Notes: generated from the letters alone by a model not told the origin. DNA of 64,000 nucleotides from CALBTQ01 sp036725605 (GCA_036725605.1 DAIMDW010000020.1:52802-116801), one strand, 5' to 3'. Shown: positions 17,481 through 27,106, counted from the first letter of the stretch. Made by a program: numbers and translations.

Positions 17481-19679
17481 ATGAAGCAGGTCTTTTTCAC
17501 CGCCAACGGCCAGGTGCTGGTCGAGGACGTGCCCGCGCCGGTCGTGCAGCGCGGACAGATACTGGTCGAGGTGACGCATTCGCTGGTGAGCACCGGCACC
17601 GAGTTGGCGAGCAGCGGCGGCGGCGACGGCCTCGTCAAAAAGGTGCTCAAGGATCCGCTGCTGGTCAAGCGCGCCTTCGAATTCGCGTTGCAGCACGGCG
17701 TGAAAAAAACCTACCAACTGGCCACCGGCACCGGCCCGCAATCGGCGCTGCCGTTGGGCTATTCGGCCGCCGGACGCGTCACGGCCATCGGACCGGAAAC
17801 GGCGGGTTTCGTCGTCGGCGATCGCGTGGCTGTCGCCGGCGCGGGCATGGCCTGTCACGCCGAATACGACGTGGCGCCGGTCAACCTCGCGGTGAAAGTG
17901 CCGCCCGAGGTGCCGCTGCGCGAAGCCTGTTTCGCCACCGTCGGCGCCATCGCGCTGCAGGGCGTGCGCCGCGCGCAACCGACGCTGGGCGAAACGATCG
18001 TCGTGGTCGGCCTCGGGCTGATCGGCCAGATCACCGTGCAACTGCTGCTGGCCAACGGCTGCCGCGTGGTGGGCGTCGACCTGAAGGAAGATCGTCTGAA
18101 CCGCGCGCGGGATGCCGGCGCCGTCGCGGCCTTCGCGCCCGACGAACGCGGCTTCGCCGATCGCGTGTTGGCGCTCACCGAAGGGCTGGGCGCGGACGCG
18201 GTGCTCATTACCGCCGCGGCGAAATCCAGCGACCTGGCCAATCAGGCGATGGCCGCCTGCCGCCGCAAAGGGCGCGTGGTGATCGTCGGCGACGTGGGCA
18301 TGAACCTGGATCGCGCGCCGTTTTATCAGAAGGAACTCGACTTTCTCATTTCGACCTCCTACGGGCCCGGCCGCTACGACCGGCGCTACGAACACGAGGG
18401 CGTCGATTACCCGTTGGCCTATGTGCGTTGGACGGAAAACCGCAACATGCGCGCGTTCCTCGATCTGGTCGCGCAGGGCAAGGTGCGCCCGAGCGAGATG
18501 ATCACCATCGAGGACGCGGTGGACGAAGCCGTGTCGGTGTATCGCCGGTTGGCCGCGCCCGACGAGGGCAGCCTGGCCGCCGTGTTCGTCTACGAGGCCG
18601 CCGCGCGCGACCACGTGCGCCCGGTGCGCACGACGAAGATCGACCTGCCGCCGGCGAAGGTCGGGGGCAAGCTGGGCGTGGCGATCATCGGCCTGGGCGG
18701 TTACGCCGCGGCGTATCACGTGCCGAATTTCCAGAAGCATCCGCAGACCGATCTGCTGGGCGTGGTCACGCGGCAGGGGATCGTCGCCAAGCGCATCGCG
18801 CAGGAAGTCGGCGCGCGTCTGGCCGCCACCGATTATCGCGACGCGCTGGCCGAAGCGGGGTTGGACGCGGTGGTCATCGCCACGCGCCACAACTCGCACG
18901 TGTCGCTGGCCTGCGCCGCGGCGCTGGCCGGCAAGCACATTTTCGTCGAAAAGCCGCTGGCGCTGGACGAGGAAGGTCTGGCCGAGGTGGTCCGCGCCGT
19001 GCACCGCGCCGGCGTGCACCTGACCGTCGGGCACAACCGCCGTTATTCGCCGCACGCGCGCGCCCTCAAGCAGTGGCGCGACGAACACCCCGGGCCGGTG
19101 CAGATGACCTACACGGTCAACGCGGGTCCGCTGCCGCCGACGCACTGGACGCTGGACCTCACCGAGGGCGGCGGGCGGCTGATCGGCGAGGCGTGTCACT
19201 TCTTCGATCTGCTGGCGTTCCTTGCCGGGTCCGCGCCGGTGAGCGTGCACGCGGTGGGCATTTCCGAAACCGGCGTCGAGGCGCAACTGTGGCAGAACCT
19301 GACGATCGCCCTGACCTTCGCCGACGGCAGCGTGGGCCGGGTCGATTACGCCTCGCGCGGCAACGCGGCTTATCCGAAGGAGCGCGTCGAACTGTTCGCG
19401 GGCAACGCCGTGGGCGTGATCGACGATTTCAAAGCGACCGCGTTTTACGGCGCGGCCGGGCATCCGCTGAAGACCGCGGCGATCGACAAGGGGCAAGGCG
19501 TGCAGGTGGACGATTGGGTCGCCTTCCTGCGCGGCGAGCCGGCCAAGCCGATTTTGTTGCCCGAGGCGCTCGTCGGCACCTTGACCGCGTTGCGCGCCGT
19601 GGACAGCTTGAAGAAAAGCGAAAGTGTCGCGGTCGACATCGACGGCTTTTTCGCCGCCGCGTCGGCCGCCGAGGAGTAA
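17481..19679 (+). CDS. Two-domain oxidoreductase: zinc-ADH-like plus Gfo/Idh/MocA
   Basis: A 732-aa fusion. Residues about 1-150 are GroES-like. A first Rossmann fold starts near 174 (VVVGLGLIGQITVQLL), as in medium-chain dehydrogenases. A second Rossmann fold starts near 397 (KLGVAIIGLGGYAAAYHVP) and carries the EKP motif of Gfo/Idh/MocA enzymes near 490 (FVEKPLAL). Two NAD(P)-dependent reactions on one sugar intermediate are likely. This fusion is repeatedly found beside heparinase II/III-like proteins in surface polysaccharide loci, and the heparinase-like gene starts 6 bases downstream. Substrate not identified. Confidence 0.87.
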   Translation: MKQVFFTANGQVLVEDVPAPVVQRGQILVEVTHSLVSTGTELASSGGGDGLVKKVLKDPLLVKRAFEFALQHGVKKTYQLATGTGPQSALPLGYSAAGRVTAIGPETAGFVVGDRVAVAGAGMACHAEYDVAPVNLAVKVPPEVPLREACFATVGAIALQGVRRAQPTLGETIVVVGLGLIGQITVQLLLANGCRVVGVDLKEDRLNRARDAGAVAAFAPDERGFADRVLALTEGLGADAVLITAAAKSSDLANQAMAACRRKGRVVIVGDVGMNLDRAPFYQKELDFLISTSYGPGRYDRRYEHEGVDYPLAYVRWTENRNMRAFLDLVAQGKVRPSEMITIEDAVDEAVSVYRRLAAPDEGSLAAVFVYEAAARDHVRPVRTTKIDLPPAKVGGKLGVAIIGLGGYAAAYHVPNFQKHPQTDLLGVVTRQGIVAKRIAQEVGARLAATDYRDALAEAGLDAVVIATRHNSHVSLACAAALAGKHIFVEKPLALDEEGLAEVVRAVHRAGVHLTVGHNRRYSPHARALKQWRDEHPGPVQMTYTVNAGPLPPTHWTLDLTEGGGRLIGEACHFFDLLAFLAGSAPVSVHAVGISETGVEAQLWQNLTIALTFADGSVGRVDYASRGNAAYPKERVELFAGNAVGVIDDFKATAFYGAAGHPLKTAAIDKGQGVQVDDWVAFLRGEPAKPILLPEALVGTLTALRAVDSLKKSESVAVDIDGFFAAASAAEE

Positions 19680-19685
19680 CGATTC

Positions 19686-21731
19686 ATGGGCCTGGCGGCG
19701 CAGGCAAAACTGGTCATTCGTCGCGACGGCTGGCGGGCCTTTGTCGCCAAAGGACTGACCTTCGTCGGTCGCAAGGCGGAGGTGCCGTTTCTCAGCGCGC
19801 GCGACCGGCTGGTCAACACCTGGCCGGCGCGCCGCGATCTGCCCGCGCCCGAAACGCTGTGTTCGCCGCGTCCGCCGTTCCTGGTCGATCCGACCACGCT
19901 GACCCGCCGTGTGGAAACCTTCCGCCGCCGCTATCCGCAAGCGGCCGAACGGTTGCTCGCGCAGGCCGACGCCGCGTTGGCCAATCGCTTCGATCTGCTG
20001 GGCCTGGGCGAAGTGTTTGCCGGCGAAACGATCGACTGGCACCTGGATTTCGTGCACGGCGTTCGCTTCAACGTGCGCAATTTCCGCCGGCAGAATTACC
20101 TGCGCGGCGACGGCTCGGACGTCAAAGTGCCCTGGGAGCTGGCGCGATTGCAGCACCTGCCGCTGCTTGCGCTCGCCTGGCGCATGACCGGCGACGACAA
20201 ATACGCCCTGCGCGCGCTGGCGCACGTCGAGGACTTCTGCCGCGCCAACAAACCGCGCTTCGGCATCCATTGGTCCTGCGCGATGGAGATCGGCCTGCGC
20301 GCCTTTTCGGTGGCGCTGACCGCGACGATCCTCGCCGATTGGCTCGACGCCGAACCGCGCCGACGCTTGAAAATCCTGCGGCTGATGGAAGCGTCGGCCG
20401 CGCACATCGAGCAAAACCTCGAGTACGATCCGAACCTGACCTCCAACCATTACCTGGGCGATCTGCTCGGGCTGCTGGCCACCGCGGTCGCCTTCCCCGA
20501 ATTGCCGCACAGCAAACGCCGGCGCGAATTCGCCGTGCGCGAGTTCCGGCAGGAGATGGAAAAGCAGTTCGACAAGGACGGCGTCAATTTCGAGGCCAGC
20601 CTGCCGTACCATCGCCTGTCGCTGGAGATTATGACCGCCGCGTTCCTGCTGTGCCGCGGCTGCAAGCTGGAATTGGGCCTGGGCTTTCAACAGCGGTTGC
20701 AGGCGGCGTACCGCTACGTCACGGCGGCGTGCTATCCCGACGGCACGGCGCCGCTGATCGGCGACAACGACAGCGGGCGGGTGCTCAAGCTGCTGGGCCG
20801 CGCCGACAACGATCTGCATTACCTTTGCGAATTGGGCACGGCGTTGTTCGGCGAAAATCTGCTCGTGCGGCCGATCGCCGAACCGGACCCCGAGGCGTAC
20901 TGGTGGCTCGACGGACAGGTCGACCGGCTGGAACAGGCCAAGCCTCGTTTCCGCCGCCACCGCGCCTTTGTCGAAGCGGGGCGGTTTTTCCTGGAGACCG
21001 ACGAGGCCAAGCTCGTCTTCGTCGCCGGACCGGTCGGGCAAAAAGGCAACGGCGGACACGCGCACAACGACGCGCTGTCGTTCACCTATTTCGCCAAGGG
21101 GCGCGAGATCATCGCCGATCCGGGCACGTTCGTGTACACGGCGTCGGCGCTTTGGCGCAACCGGATGCGCTCGACGGCGGCGCACTCGACGGTGTGCGTC
21201 GACGAGGCGGAGATCAATCCGTTCGCTCCGGAGTTGCTGTTCACGCTGGCCGATCACGCGCAGGCGCGCGGCGACATGGAAGACCTCAACGAGGGTTACA
21301 TCGAATTGCGCGGGCGGCATCGCGGCTACCGGCGGCTGACCGAGCCGGTCGAGATGGTGCGCATCGTGCGTTTCTATCCGCCCGGCAGCGTGCGCGTCAG
21401 CGACGAATTTCTGGCCACGGGCGAGCATCGTTACGAGCAACGGCTGGTGCTGGCCCCGGGCGTCGAGGGCGCGCTGTTCGCCGGGGCGCGCAAGGCCAAC
21501 GAGTTGCTCGGACGCATCCAGGCGCCGGCGAGCGACTATTGGCAGTGGGTCGGGCTGATCAGTTGGGCCGGGGGCGCGGTGCATTTGCTCAGCGGCGGCG
21601 GCGATGATGCCTGGCGGGTCGAGACGGGCTGGCACAGCGCCGGCTACGGCCGCAAGGAGCCGGTGCAGATTCTGGTGCGCCGCTGGCGTCAACTGGGCGC
21701 CGGCGAGCGTTCGTTCGCGTTGATCCTGTAG
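19686..21731 (+). CDS. Heparinase II/III-like (alginate lyase fold) protein
   Basis: A 681-aa protein with an alpha/alpha-toroid region (about residues 120-370; LARLQHLPLLALAWRMTG, then NLTSNHYLGDLLGL) and a C-terminal beta-sandwich domain. That domain contains KGNGGHAHNDALSFTYF and ADPGTFVYT (about 455-485), the heparinase II/III signature. Family members cleave uronate-containing polysaccharides by beta-elimination. In biosynthetic clusters they may trim or epimerise the nascent chain, which fits the WecC (uronate-forming) gene downstream. No signal peptide is evident, unusual for a lyase acting outside the cell. Confidence 0.85.
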   Translation: MGLAAQAKLVIRRDGWRAFVAKGLTFVGRKAEVPFLSARDRLVNTWPARRDLPAPETLCSPRPPFLVDPTTLTRRVETFRRRYPQAAERLLAQADAALANRFDLLGLGEVFAGETIDWHLDFVHGVRFNVRNFRRQNYLRGDGSDVKVPWELARLQHLPLLALAWRMTGDDKYALRALAHVEDFCRANKPRFGIHWSCAMEIGLRAFSVALTATILADWLDAEPRRRLKILRLMEASAAHIEQNLEYDPNLTSNHYLGDLLGLLATAVAFPELPHSKRRREFAVREFRQEMEKQFDKDGVNFEASLPYHRLSLEIMTAAFLLCRGCKLELGLGFQQRLQAAYRYVTAACYPDGTAPLIGDNDSGRVLKLLGRADNDLHYLCELGTALFGENLLVRPIAEPDPEAYWWLDGQVDRLEQAKPRFRRHRAFVEAGRFFLETDEAKLVFVAGPVGQKGNGGHAHNDALSFTYFAKGREIIADPGTFVYTASALWRNRMRSTAAHSTVCVDEAEINPFAPELLFTLADHAQARGDMEDLNEGYIELRGRHRGYRRLTEPVEMVRIVRFYPPGSVRVSDEFLATGEHRYEQRLVLAPGVEGALFAGARKANELLGRIQAPASDYWQWVGLISWAGGAVHLLSGGGDDAWRVETGWHSAGYGRKEPVQILVRRWRQLGAGERSFALIL

Positions 21732-21800
21732 CGGTGGCGCTTGCCTTGCCCGCGTGTGACGGGTACGGTTGATCACTCACGTACTTGCGGAGGACAGCAG

Positions 21801-23039
21801 ATGAAAGTGTGCGTCGTCGGACTCGGCTACATCGGTTTGCCCACGGCCAGCGTGCTGGCCAACTCCGGCCATCAGGTGATCGGGGTCGATGTCAGCCGGC
21901 GGATCGTCGATCTGATCAACAAGGGACAAATCCACATCGAGGAAAAGGGCCTCAAGACGCTGTTCGGCGCGGCGGTCAACTCCGGCAATCTGACCGCGCA
22001 ACTCAAGCCGACCAAGGCCGACGCGTTCATTCTCGCCGTGCCCACGCCCGAGCGCGACCATCGTTCGGATCTGGAATTTCTGCGCGCGGCGGCGGCGTCG
22101 ATCACGCCGTATCTGCAGAAGGGCAACCTGGTGATCGTCGAGTCGACCATTCCGCCCGGCGCGACCGAGAACGTCGTGCTGCCCGCCCTGGCGGCGGCGA
22201 AACTGACGCCCGGCGAAGATTATTTTGTCGCCCATTGCCCCGAGCGCGTGCTGCCCGGGTCGATCCTCAAGGAGTTGATCGAGAACGACCGCATCATCGG
22301 CGGGCTCACGCCGGCATGCGCGGCGCGGGCGGAAACACTCTACCGCACCTTCGTGCAGGGGCGCATCGAGCTGTGCGACCTGCGCACGGCCGAGATGGTC
22401 AAGCTGGTGGAAAATTCCTACCGCGACGTGAACGTGGCCTTTGCCAACACGGTGAGCAACGTCGCGGTGCACCTGGGCGTGTCCAGCGCGCGGGTGATCG
22501 AGCTGGCCAACATGCATCCGCGCGTGAATATCCTGCGGTCGGGGCCGGGCGTCGGCGGGCACTGCATTCCGATCGACCCGTGGTTTTTGATCGAGACCGC
22601 CGGGGGCAAGGCCGAGTTGCTGCGGGCCGCGCGCAAGGTCAACGACGAGCGCCCGAAGGTCATGGCGGCGACGCTGCGCAAGATGATCGGGCGCGTAAAG
22701 CGGCCGAAGGTGGCCGTGTTGGGCGTCAGCTACAAGGGCGACGTCGACGACACGCGGCTGGCCCCGGCGCTGCCGGTGATCGAGCGGCTGGAAAAACACG
22801 GGGTGCGGGTCGCGGTGTACGATCCGCACGTCAAGCTCTTCGGCAAGGACCTGGTCAATCTGGAAGAAGCGTTGCGCGACGCCGACGCGGCGGCGATTCT
22901 CGCCGGGCACAGCGACTTCAAGTATCTGCACCCGGAACGCGTCGGCGGTCTGATGCGCGCGCGGCGGCTGCTGGATCCGTTCGGCATCGTCGAGCGCGCG
23001 GCGTGGGAAGCGGCGGGCTTCACCGTCGAAACGTTGTAA
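21801..23039 (+). CDS. wecC: UDP-N-acetyl-D-mannosamine dehydrogenase
   Basis: A 412-aa member of the UDP-glucose/GDP-mannose dehydrogenase family. The N-terminal Rossmann motif is VVGLGYIGLPTASVLA, followed by VPTPERD, STIPPGAT and CPERVLPG. The central helix has KLVENSYRDVNVAFANT, and the catalytic Cys is in GVGGHCIPIDPWF. These match WecC, which oxidises UDP-ManNAc to UDP-ManNAcA with two NAD+. No epimerase WecB is present in the window. A CGGAGG site 7 bases upstream fixes the ATG. It supplies a uronic-acid precursor, consistent with an acidic glycan. Confidence 0.88.
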   Translation: MKVCVVGLGYIGLPTASVLANSGHQVIGVDVSRRIVDLINKGQIHIEEKGLKTLFGAAVNSGNLTAQLKPTKADAFILAVPTPERDHRSDLEFLRAAAASITPYLQKGNLVIVESTIPPGATENVVLPALAAAKLTPGEDYFVAHCPERVLPGSILKELIENDRIIGGLTPACAARAETLYRTFVQGRIELCDLRTAEMVKLVENSYRDVNVAFANTVSNVAVHLGVSSARVIELANMHPRVNILRSGPGVGGHCIPIDPWFLIETAGGKAELLRAARKVNDERPKVMAATLRKMIGRVKRPKVAVLGVSYKGDVDDTRLAPALPVIERLEKHGVRVAVYDPHVKLFGKDLVNLEEALRDADAAAILAGHSDFKYLHPERVGGLMRARRLLDPFGIVERAAWEAAGFTVETL

Positions 23040-23057
23040 CCGCGTAAGGGCGGGCGC

Positions 23058-24209
23058 ATGCGGGCGACACGCTACGAGCTGATCGAGGAGCGCTACCGGC
23101 GCATGCTGCGCGTGATCGACGCGGCGGGCGACCTGCTCTGGCGTCCGGCCCGCCAAACGCCCGCGCCGCTCGACCCGCCGAACGTGCGCTCGCTGCTGGT
23201 GCTCATGACCTACGGCCTGGGCGACGCGGTGCTGGCCACCGGCTGTCTGCGCGCGCTGCGCGAGGCTTTCCCGCAGGCGAAAATCGACGCGGTCGTCGGT
23301 CCGCGCTCGCGGGAGATCGTGGCAACCTTTCCCTATTTCGACGAACTGATTTTTCTGGACAATCCGCTTTACCGCCTGCTCGACGGGCGCCCGGCCGGTT
23401 TCGCCGCCGCGCGCGCGACGCTCGCCGCCTTGCGCCGCCGCCGCTACGACGTGTGCCTCGACCTGCTGGGCGATCTGCCCAACTGCTGGCTCGCCCGGCG
23501 CACCGGCGCGGCCCGCCGCGTGGCGCACGACTCGATGGGCGGCGGTTTTTTCCTCACCGATCCCGTGGGGCGCGATCCGGCCCGGCGACGGCAGAGCGAG
23601 GTGATGGCCGAAGCGCTCGCGCCTCTGGGCATCGCACAGGCGCGACCTTTGGAGTTGTTCATTCGTCCCGAAGACGAGCAGGCCGCCGCGCGGGCTTTGA
23701 GCGGAACCGGCAACGAGCCGTTGATCGTCGTGGCGCCCGGGGCGTTGCTGCCGGCGAAGAAATGGCCGGCGGCGTATTTCGGGCAACTGATTGATTTGCT
23801 GCGCGAGGCAAAACCGTTGCGCGCGGTGTTGGTCGGCGCGCCGGCCGATGCGCGCGACGCGGCGGCGACGGCGGCGGCGACGAAAGGGCCGGTGCTCGAC
23901 CTGTGCGGCAAGCTGCGCCTGACGCAGACGATCGCGTTGCTCAAGCGCGCGCGGTTGTTCGTCGGCAACGACAGCGGGCTGACCCACGCGGCCGCGGCGC
24001 TGGGCGTGCCGGTGGCGCAGATTTTCGGCCCGGGCCTGCCCGAACGCTTCGGTCATTACCGCACGCGCGATGCGATGATCTTCCAAACCGATTGCCCGTA
24101 TCACCCGTGCTCGCCGCGATTCTGCCGCGCGCCCGATCGTTGGTGCATGGCGGCGATCGCGCCCGCGCAGGTCGCCGCGGCGATCCGGGAACGGGGGGCG
24201 TGGCGATGA
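23058..24209 (+). CDS. Family 9 glycosyltransferase (heptosyltransferase-like)
   Basis: A 383-aa GT-B protein. MTYGLGDAVLATGCLRALREAFP is the N-terminal acceptor loop of WaaF/WaaC-like enzymes. LFVGNDSGLTHAAAALGVPVAQIFGPG is the donor-site signature of GT9. A Cys-containing tail (DCPYHPCSPRFC) is typical of the family. It probably transfers a heptose or related sugar to a lipid-anchored core. The TGA overlaps the ATG of the next gene (ATGA). Confidence 0.85.
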   Translation: MRATRYELIEERYRRMLRVIDAAGDLLWRPARQTPAPLDPPNVRSLLVLMTYGLGDAVLATGCLRALREAFPQAKIDAVVGPRSREIVATFPYFDELIFLDNPLYRLLDGRPAGFAAARATLAALRRRRYDVCLDLLGDLPNCWLARRTGAARRVAHDSMGGGFFLTDPVGRDPARRRQSEVMAEALAPLGIAQARPLELFIRPEDEQAAARALSGTGNEPLIVVAPGALLPAKKWPAAYFGQLIDLLREAKPLRAVLVGAPADARDAAATAAATKGPVLDLCGKLRLTQTIALLKRARLFVGNDSGLTHAAAALGVPVAQIFGPGLPERFGHYRTRDAMIFQTDCPYHPCSPRFCRAPDRWCMAAIAPAQVAAAIRERGAWR

Positions 24210-25378
24210 AGCCGCTGTTCGTCGTCGTCGGCAACGCGCCGTACCGCAGCACGATTCTGACCAGCAAGCAGATGGTCACCGCGCAGATCGCCAAGCGGCA
24301 TCCGACGCTGTACGTCGAACCGCCGCCGCTGACGCTCGATCCGCTGGTCAAGCCGGCCGAGCGCGGGCGCTACTTCGACTATCGCCACGGCGTGCGGCAA
24401 GCGGGCGCGGGCGAACCGTTCGTCGTCTGCCCGCCGCCTTTCCGGCAGGCGATGGATACGCGCTGGGCGTGGCTGGATCGCTTCAACCAACGGCGATTGG
24501 GGCGGTACATTCGCCGGCAACTGGCGCGCTTCGAGTACGACCGCCTGGTGCTGATTTCCTTCGTGTACAACGCCGCGCTGATCGCCGACGAACTGCGGCC
24601 CGACCTGTTCGTTTACTACTGCATCGATCTGATGTCCGAGATCCGCATTCCCTACAGCAAACCGGCGACGATCGAGCGCGTCGAGCGCGAGACGATCGGT
24701 CGCGCCGACTTGGTTTTCGCCATTTCGCAGCCGCTGGCCGAACGGGTGCGGCCGCTGAACCAACGGGTGGTCTATGCGCCGCACGGCGTGCAGTACGATC
24801 TGTTCGCGCAGGCCGCGCAGCCCGGACCGCTGCCCGACGACCTGAAGGCGATCGCGCCGCCGCGCATCGGCTTCGTGGGCGTGCTGGCGCACTGGCTCGA
24901 TTACGAGTTGCTCATCGAGCTGGCGCGGTTGCGACGCCATTTGCAGTTCGTGTTCGTCGGGCCGGTCGGACCGCACGTCGATCCGGCGCCGCTGGCCGCC
25001 GAACCCAACGTGCACCTGCTGGGCGAGCGCAAGCGCGAACAGGTGGTCGATTACCTGCGCGGCTGCGACGTGTGCCTGGTGCCGTTTTTGCTCAACGACC
25101 TGACGGCCAATTCCAATCCGCTGAAGGTGTACGACTATCTCGCCGCCGGGCGGGCGGTGGTGTCCACGCCGCTGCCCGAGGTCGGCCGCTTCAGTCCGCC
25201 GGTGCGCCTGGCCGCCGACGCAACGGGCTTCGCCGAGGCCATCGACGATCTGCTGCGCACCTGGACCGACGCCGAGCGGCAAGAGGCGATGTCGCTGGCC
25301 GCGGCGCTTTCCTGGGATAAACGCGTCGACGACGTGCTGGAGGCCGTGTTCATGCTGTTGGAAGGCGTGAAAACGTAA
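24206..25378 (+). CDS. GT-B glycosyltransferase (GT4-like)
   Basis: A 390-aa protein. The N-terminal half has FVVVGNAPYRSTILTSKQ and the FVYYCIDLMSEI segment common in GT4-like enzymes. The C-terminal half shows RIGFVGVLAHWLDYELLIEL, FVGPVGPHVD, HLLGERKREQVVDYLRGCDVCLVPF and the donor-binding SNPLKVYDYLAAGRAVVST. Last gene of the glycan cluster, coupled by a four-base overlap with the GT9 gene. Donor unknown. Confidence 0.8.
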   Translation: MKPLFVVVGNAPYRSTILTSKQMVTAQIAKRHPTLYVEPPPLTLDPLVKPAERGRYFDYRHGVRQAGAGEPFVVCPPPFRQAMDTRWAWLDRFNQRRLGRYIRRQLARFEYDRLVLISFVYNAALIADELRPDLFVYYCIDLMSEIRIPYSKPATIERVERETIGRADLVFAISQPLAERVRPLNQRVVYAPHGVQYDLFAQAAQPGPLPDDLKAIAPPRIGFVGVLAHWLDYELLIELARLRRHLQFVFVGPVGPHVDPAPLAAEPNVHLLGERKREQVVDYLRGCDVCLVPFLLNDLTANSNPLKVYDYLAAGRAVVSTPLPEVGRFSPPVRLAADATGFAEAIDDLLRTWTDAERQEAMSLAAALSWDKRVDDVLEAVFMLLEGVKT

Positions 25379-25747
25379 ACGGCATTGTCGGCGGGCCGGA
25401 GCACAAAATCTCTATAAATGATTTCCCGACTTCCGAATTGGCCCGCTCGAACCTTCAGAGCCCCAAAGGGGCGGATGGTCAGTAGCGAAGGGCGATAGCC
25501 CTGGAAATTGCTCACCCAGAGCCGACAAGCCCTGGAGGGGCGGAGGAATCTTACCTGCACGCCGCGGGCTTGAAGGTCCTGCGCGGCAATTCATTTCCAG
25601 GGCTCAAGCCCTACGCGTTCATGGAAGTGTTTCCAAGGCGGCAATCCCCCTAACGATTCACGCCGGCTTCAATTATTGACAATTTTAAAGAACTTTGTTG
25701 CCATAGTGGGCGCGCGGGGAGAGGTCCGCTGCGGGTGGGAGGAAAGA
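25379..25747 (+). repeat. Intergenic region with dispersed GC-hairpin repeats
   Basis: No gene is seen in this 369-base gap. It holds two copies of a short hairpin motif: GAGCCCCAAAGGGGCGGAT at 25458-25476, followed by AAGGGCGATAGCCCTGG, and AAGCCCTGGAGGGGCGG near 25526. Further GGGCTT/AAGCCC half-sites run to about 25615. A related unit lies at 36750-36806 between two convergent genes, so this is a dispersed repeat family. The placement between the glycan cluster and the lipoprotein pair suggests spacer or transcript-end function. No T-run follows the hairpins. Confidence 0.6.
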
Positions 25748-26347
25748 ATGAAGTACGTTCCGGTGAGCCTGTGCTGCGCCGTGGTGTTGATTATGTTCGC
25801 TTTGGCGCCGGGATGCAGTTGTTTCGAGGATGCCGTCGAAGACGTTACCGAAGAGGTCATCGAGACGATCCTCGACGAGTTCTTCCCCGACGGCATCGCC
25901 GACCTGGATCTGGACCCGATCATCGTCGATTACCCGGCCGACGGCGGCGAGGCGGCGTGCGTGACCACCTCCATCGCCAACGAGCTGACCAAGCTGGGCG
26001 CCGACGTGGGGCCGGAGGATTTCGAACAACTCTGGCTGTTCGTGGTGTATCAGTCCTTCCGCGAGGCGTCGTGGTCGCCGGCCGAGGCCGAGGGAGTGGA
26101 TTGCACCTCGTATTTCGCCAACGAGGACGGCGAAACAAATTTGGATTGGCCGACCATCGATGCGCCGGATAGCGACTGGTGGCACAACGCGGCCACCTAT
26201 CACACGGCGCAGAAATTTCTCGCCCCGTATCTGCTGGATTGGGACAAAGAGTTTCAAGCCTGCGTGCAATGCGACGAGGAAACCGACGAGCACTACTTCG
26301 AGTATCTCTTCCGCCTGCAGGTGATCACCGAAAAGCCCGAGGATTGA
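25748..26347 (+). CDS. Hypothetical lipoprotein, tandem paralogue 1
   Basis: A 199-aa protein with a type II signal peptide (MKYVPVSLCCAVVLIMFALAPG^C; lipid-modified Cys near 23). The mature part is acidic, with conserved blocks DPIIVDYPADGG, ACVTTSIANELTKLG, NLDWPTID and ACVQCDEETDEHYFEYLF. It is a tandem duplicate of the next gene. Two or more Cys pairs (CVQC) may form disulfides. I do not recognise the family. A GGAGG site precedes the ATG. Likely anchored to the inner or outer membrane, facing the periplasm or outside. Confidence 0.72.
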   Translation: MKYVPVSLCCAVVLIMFALAPGCSCFEDAVEDVTEEVIETILDEFFPDGIADLDLDPIIVDYPADGGEAACVTTSIANELTKLGADVGPEDFEQLWLFVVYQSFREASWSPAEAEGVDCTSYFANEDGETNLDWPTIDAPDSDWWHNAATYHTAQKFLAPYLLDWDKEFQACVQCDEETDEHYFEYLFRLQVITEKPED

Positions 26348-26350
26348 GCG

Positions 26351-26953
26351 ATGGGGAAATACGTTCCGGGGGCCCTGTGCTGCGCCGTGGCGCTGATTTT
26401 GTCCGCGCTGGCGCCGGGCTGTTGTTGCTTGGAGGGCCTGGTGGAGGAAGGGGTCGAAACGTTTTTCGACGGCTTGATCGACTCACTGTTCCCCGACGGT
26501 GAAGGCAAACTCGTGCTGGACCCGATCGTCGTCGATTACCCGGCCAACGACGGCGAGCCGGTGTGCGTGACCACCTCCATCACCAACGAGCTGAACAAAA
26601 TCGGCGCCGAGGTCGGTCCGGGCGATTGGGAGCGGCTCTGGCTGAACGAAGTGTATCAATCCTACAGTGACGCTTCGTGGTTGCCGTCCGAAGCCGAGGG
26701 CGTGAACTGCACTGTTTTCCTGGTGGATGAAAACGGCGAAGTCAACCTCGACTGGCCGACGATCGACCGGGAGGATCGCCGCTGGTTTCACAGCAACTTC
26801 ACCCATCAGAAGGTGGTGGAGTTTTTCGAGCCGCACCTGCAGGATTGGGACATGGAGTTTCAGGCTTGCGTGCAGTGCGACGAGGAAACCGACGAGCATC
26901 ATTTCGAGTACCTGCTGATGTTGGAGGTCCTTGCCGAAAACACCGAGGACTAA
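26351..26953 (+). CDS. Hypothetical lipoprotein, tandem paralogue 2
   Basis: A 200-aa protein starting 3 bases after the stop of paralogue 1, so the two are cotranscribed. The signal peptide ends ALAPG^CCCLE. The conserved blocks DPIVVDYPANDGEPVCV, TNELNKIGAEVG, NLDWPTIDRED and ACVQCDEETDEHHFEYLL show that it arose by duplication, with divergence in the middle. Function unknown. Confidence 0.72.
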   Translation: MGKYVPGALCCAVALILSALAPGCCCLEGLVEEGVETFFDGLIDSLFPDGEGKLVLDPIVVDYPANDGEPVCVTTSITNELNKIGAEVGPGDWERLWLNEVYQSYSDASWLPSEAEGVNCTVFLVDENGEVNLDWPTIDREDRRWFHSNFTHQKVVEFFEPHLQDWDMEFQACVQCDEETDEHHFEYLLMLEVLAENTED

Positions 26954-26990
26954 GCGTTTTATTTATTCAAGATAACATGTTTCGCCCGTC

Positions 26991-27012
26991 GGCTATTCAT
27001 TGTTGAATAGCC
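26991..27012 (+). terminator. Hairpin after the lipoprotein pair
   Basis: A 9-bp perfect stem (GGCTATTCA / TGAATAGCC) with a 4-base loop lies 38 bases after the stop of the second lipoprotein gene. There is no long T-run after it, so a rho-independent terminator is only a candidate reading. Confidence 0.4.
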
Positions 27013-27040
27013 TCGGCGTTTATGTCACAATCCCTGCACC

Positions 27041-27059
27041 CAACATGATGTTCATGTTG
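27041..27059. promoter_or_regulatory. Palindrome upstream of ceramidase-like gene
   Basis: CAACATGA and TCATGTTG form a perfect 8-bp inverted repeat around a 3-base centre, 48 bases before the ATG at 27107. It could be an operator or an mRNA hairpin. Only the symmetry supports this. Confidence 0.35.
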
Positions 27060-27106
27060 TTCACGCGGTAAAACTGTTGCTGTTCAAGCGGAAAGTTGGG
27101 TGCATC

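Noticed and set aside
17337..21776. Very long minus-strand open frame (about 1479 codons) opposite the oxidoreductase and heparinase genes
   Set aside because: The product is Arg/His/Gln-rich without domains, and the plus-strand genes have clear motifs in the same region; long antisense frames are expected in GC-rich DNA.
21777..24104. Long minus-strand frame opposite wecC and the GT9 gene
   Set aside because: Arg-rich low-complexity translation, no motif, fully covered by two well-recognised genes on the plus strand.
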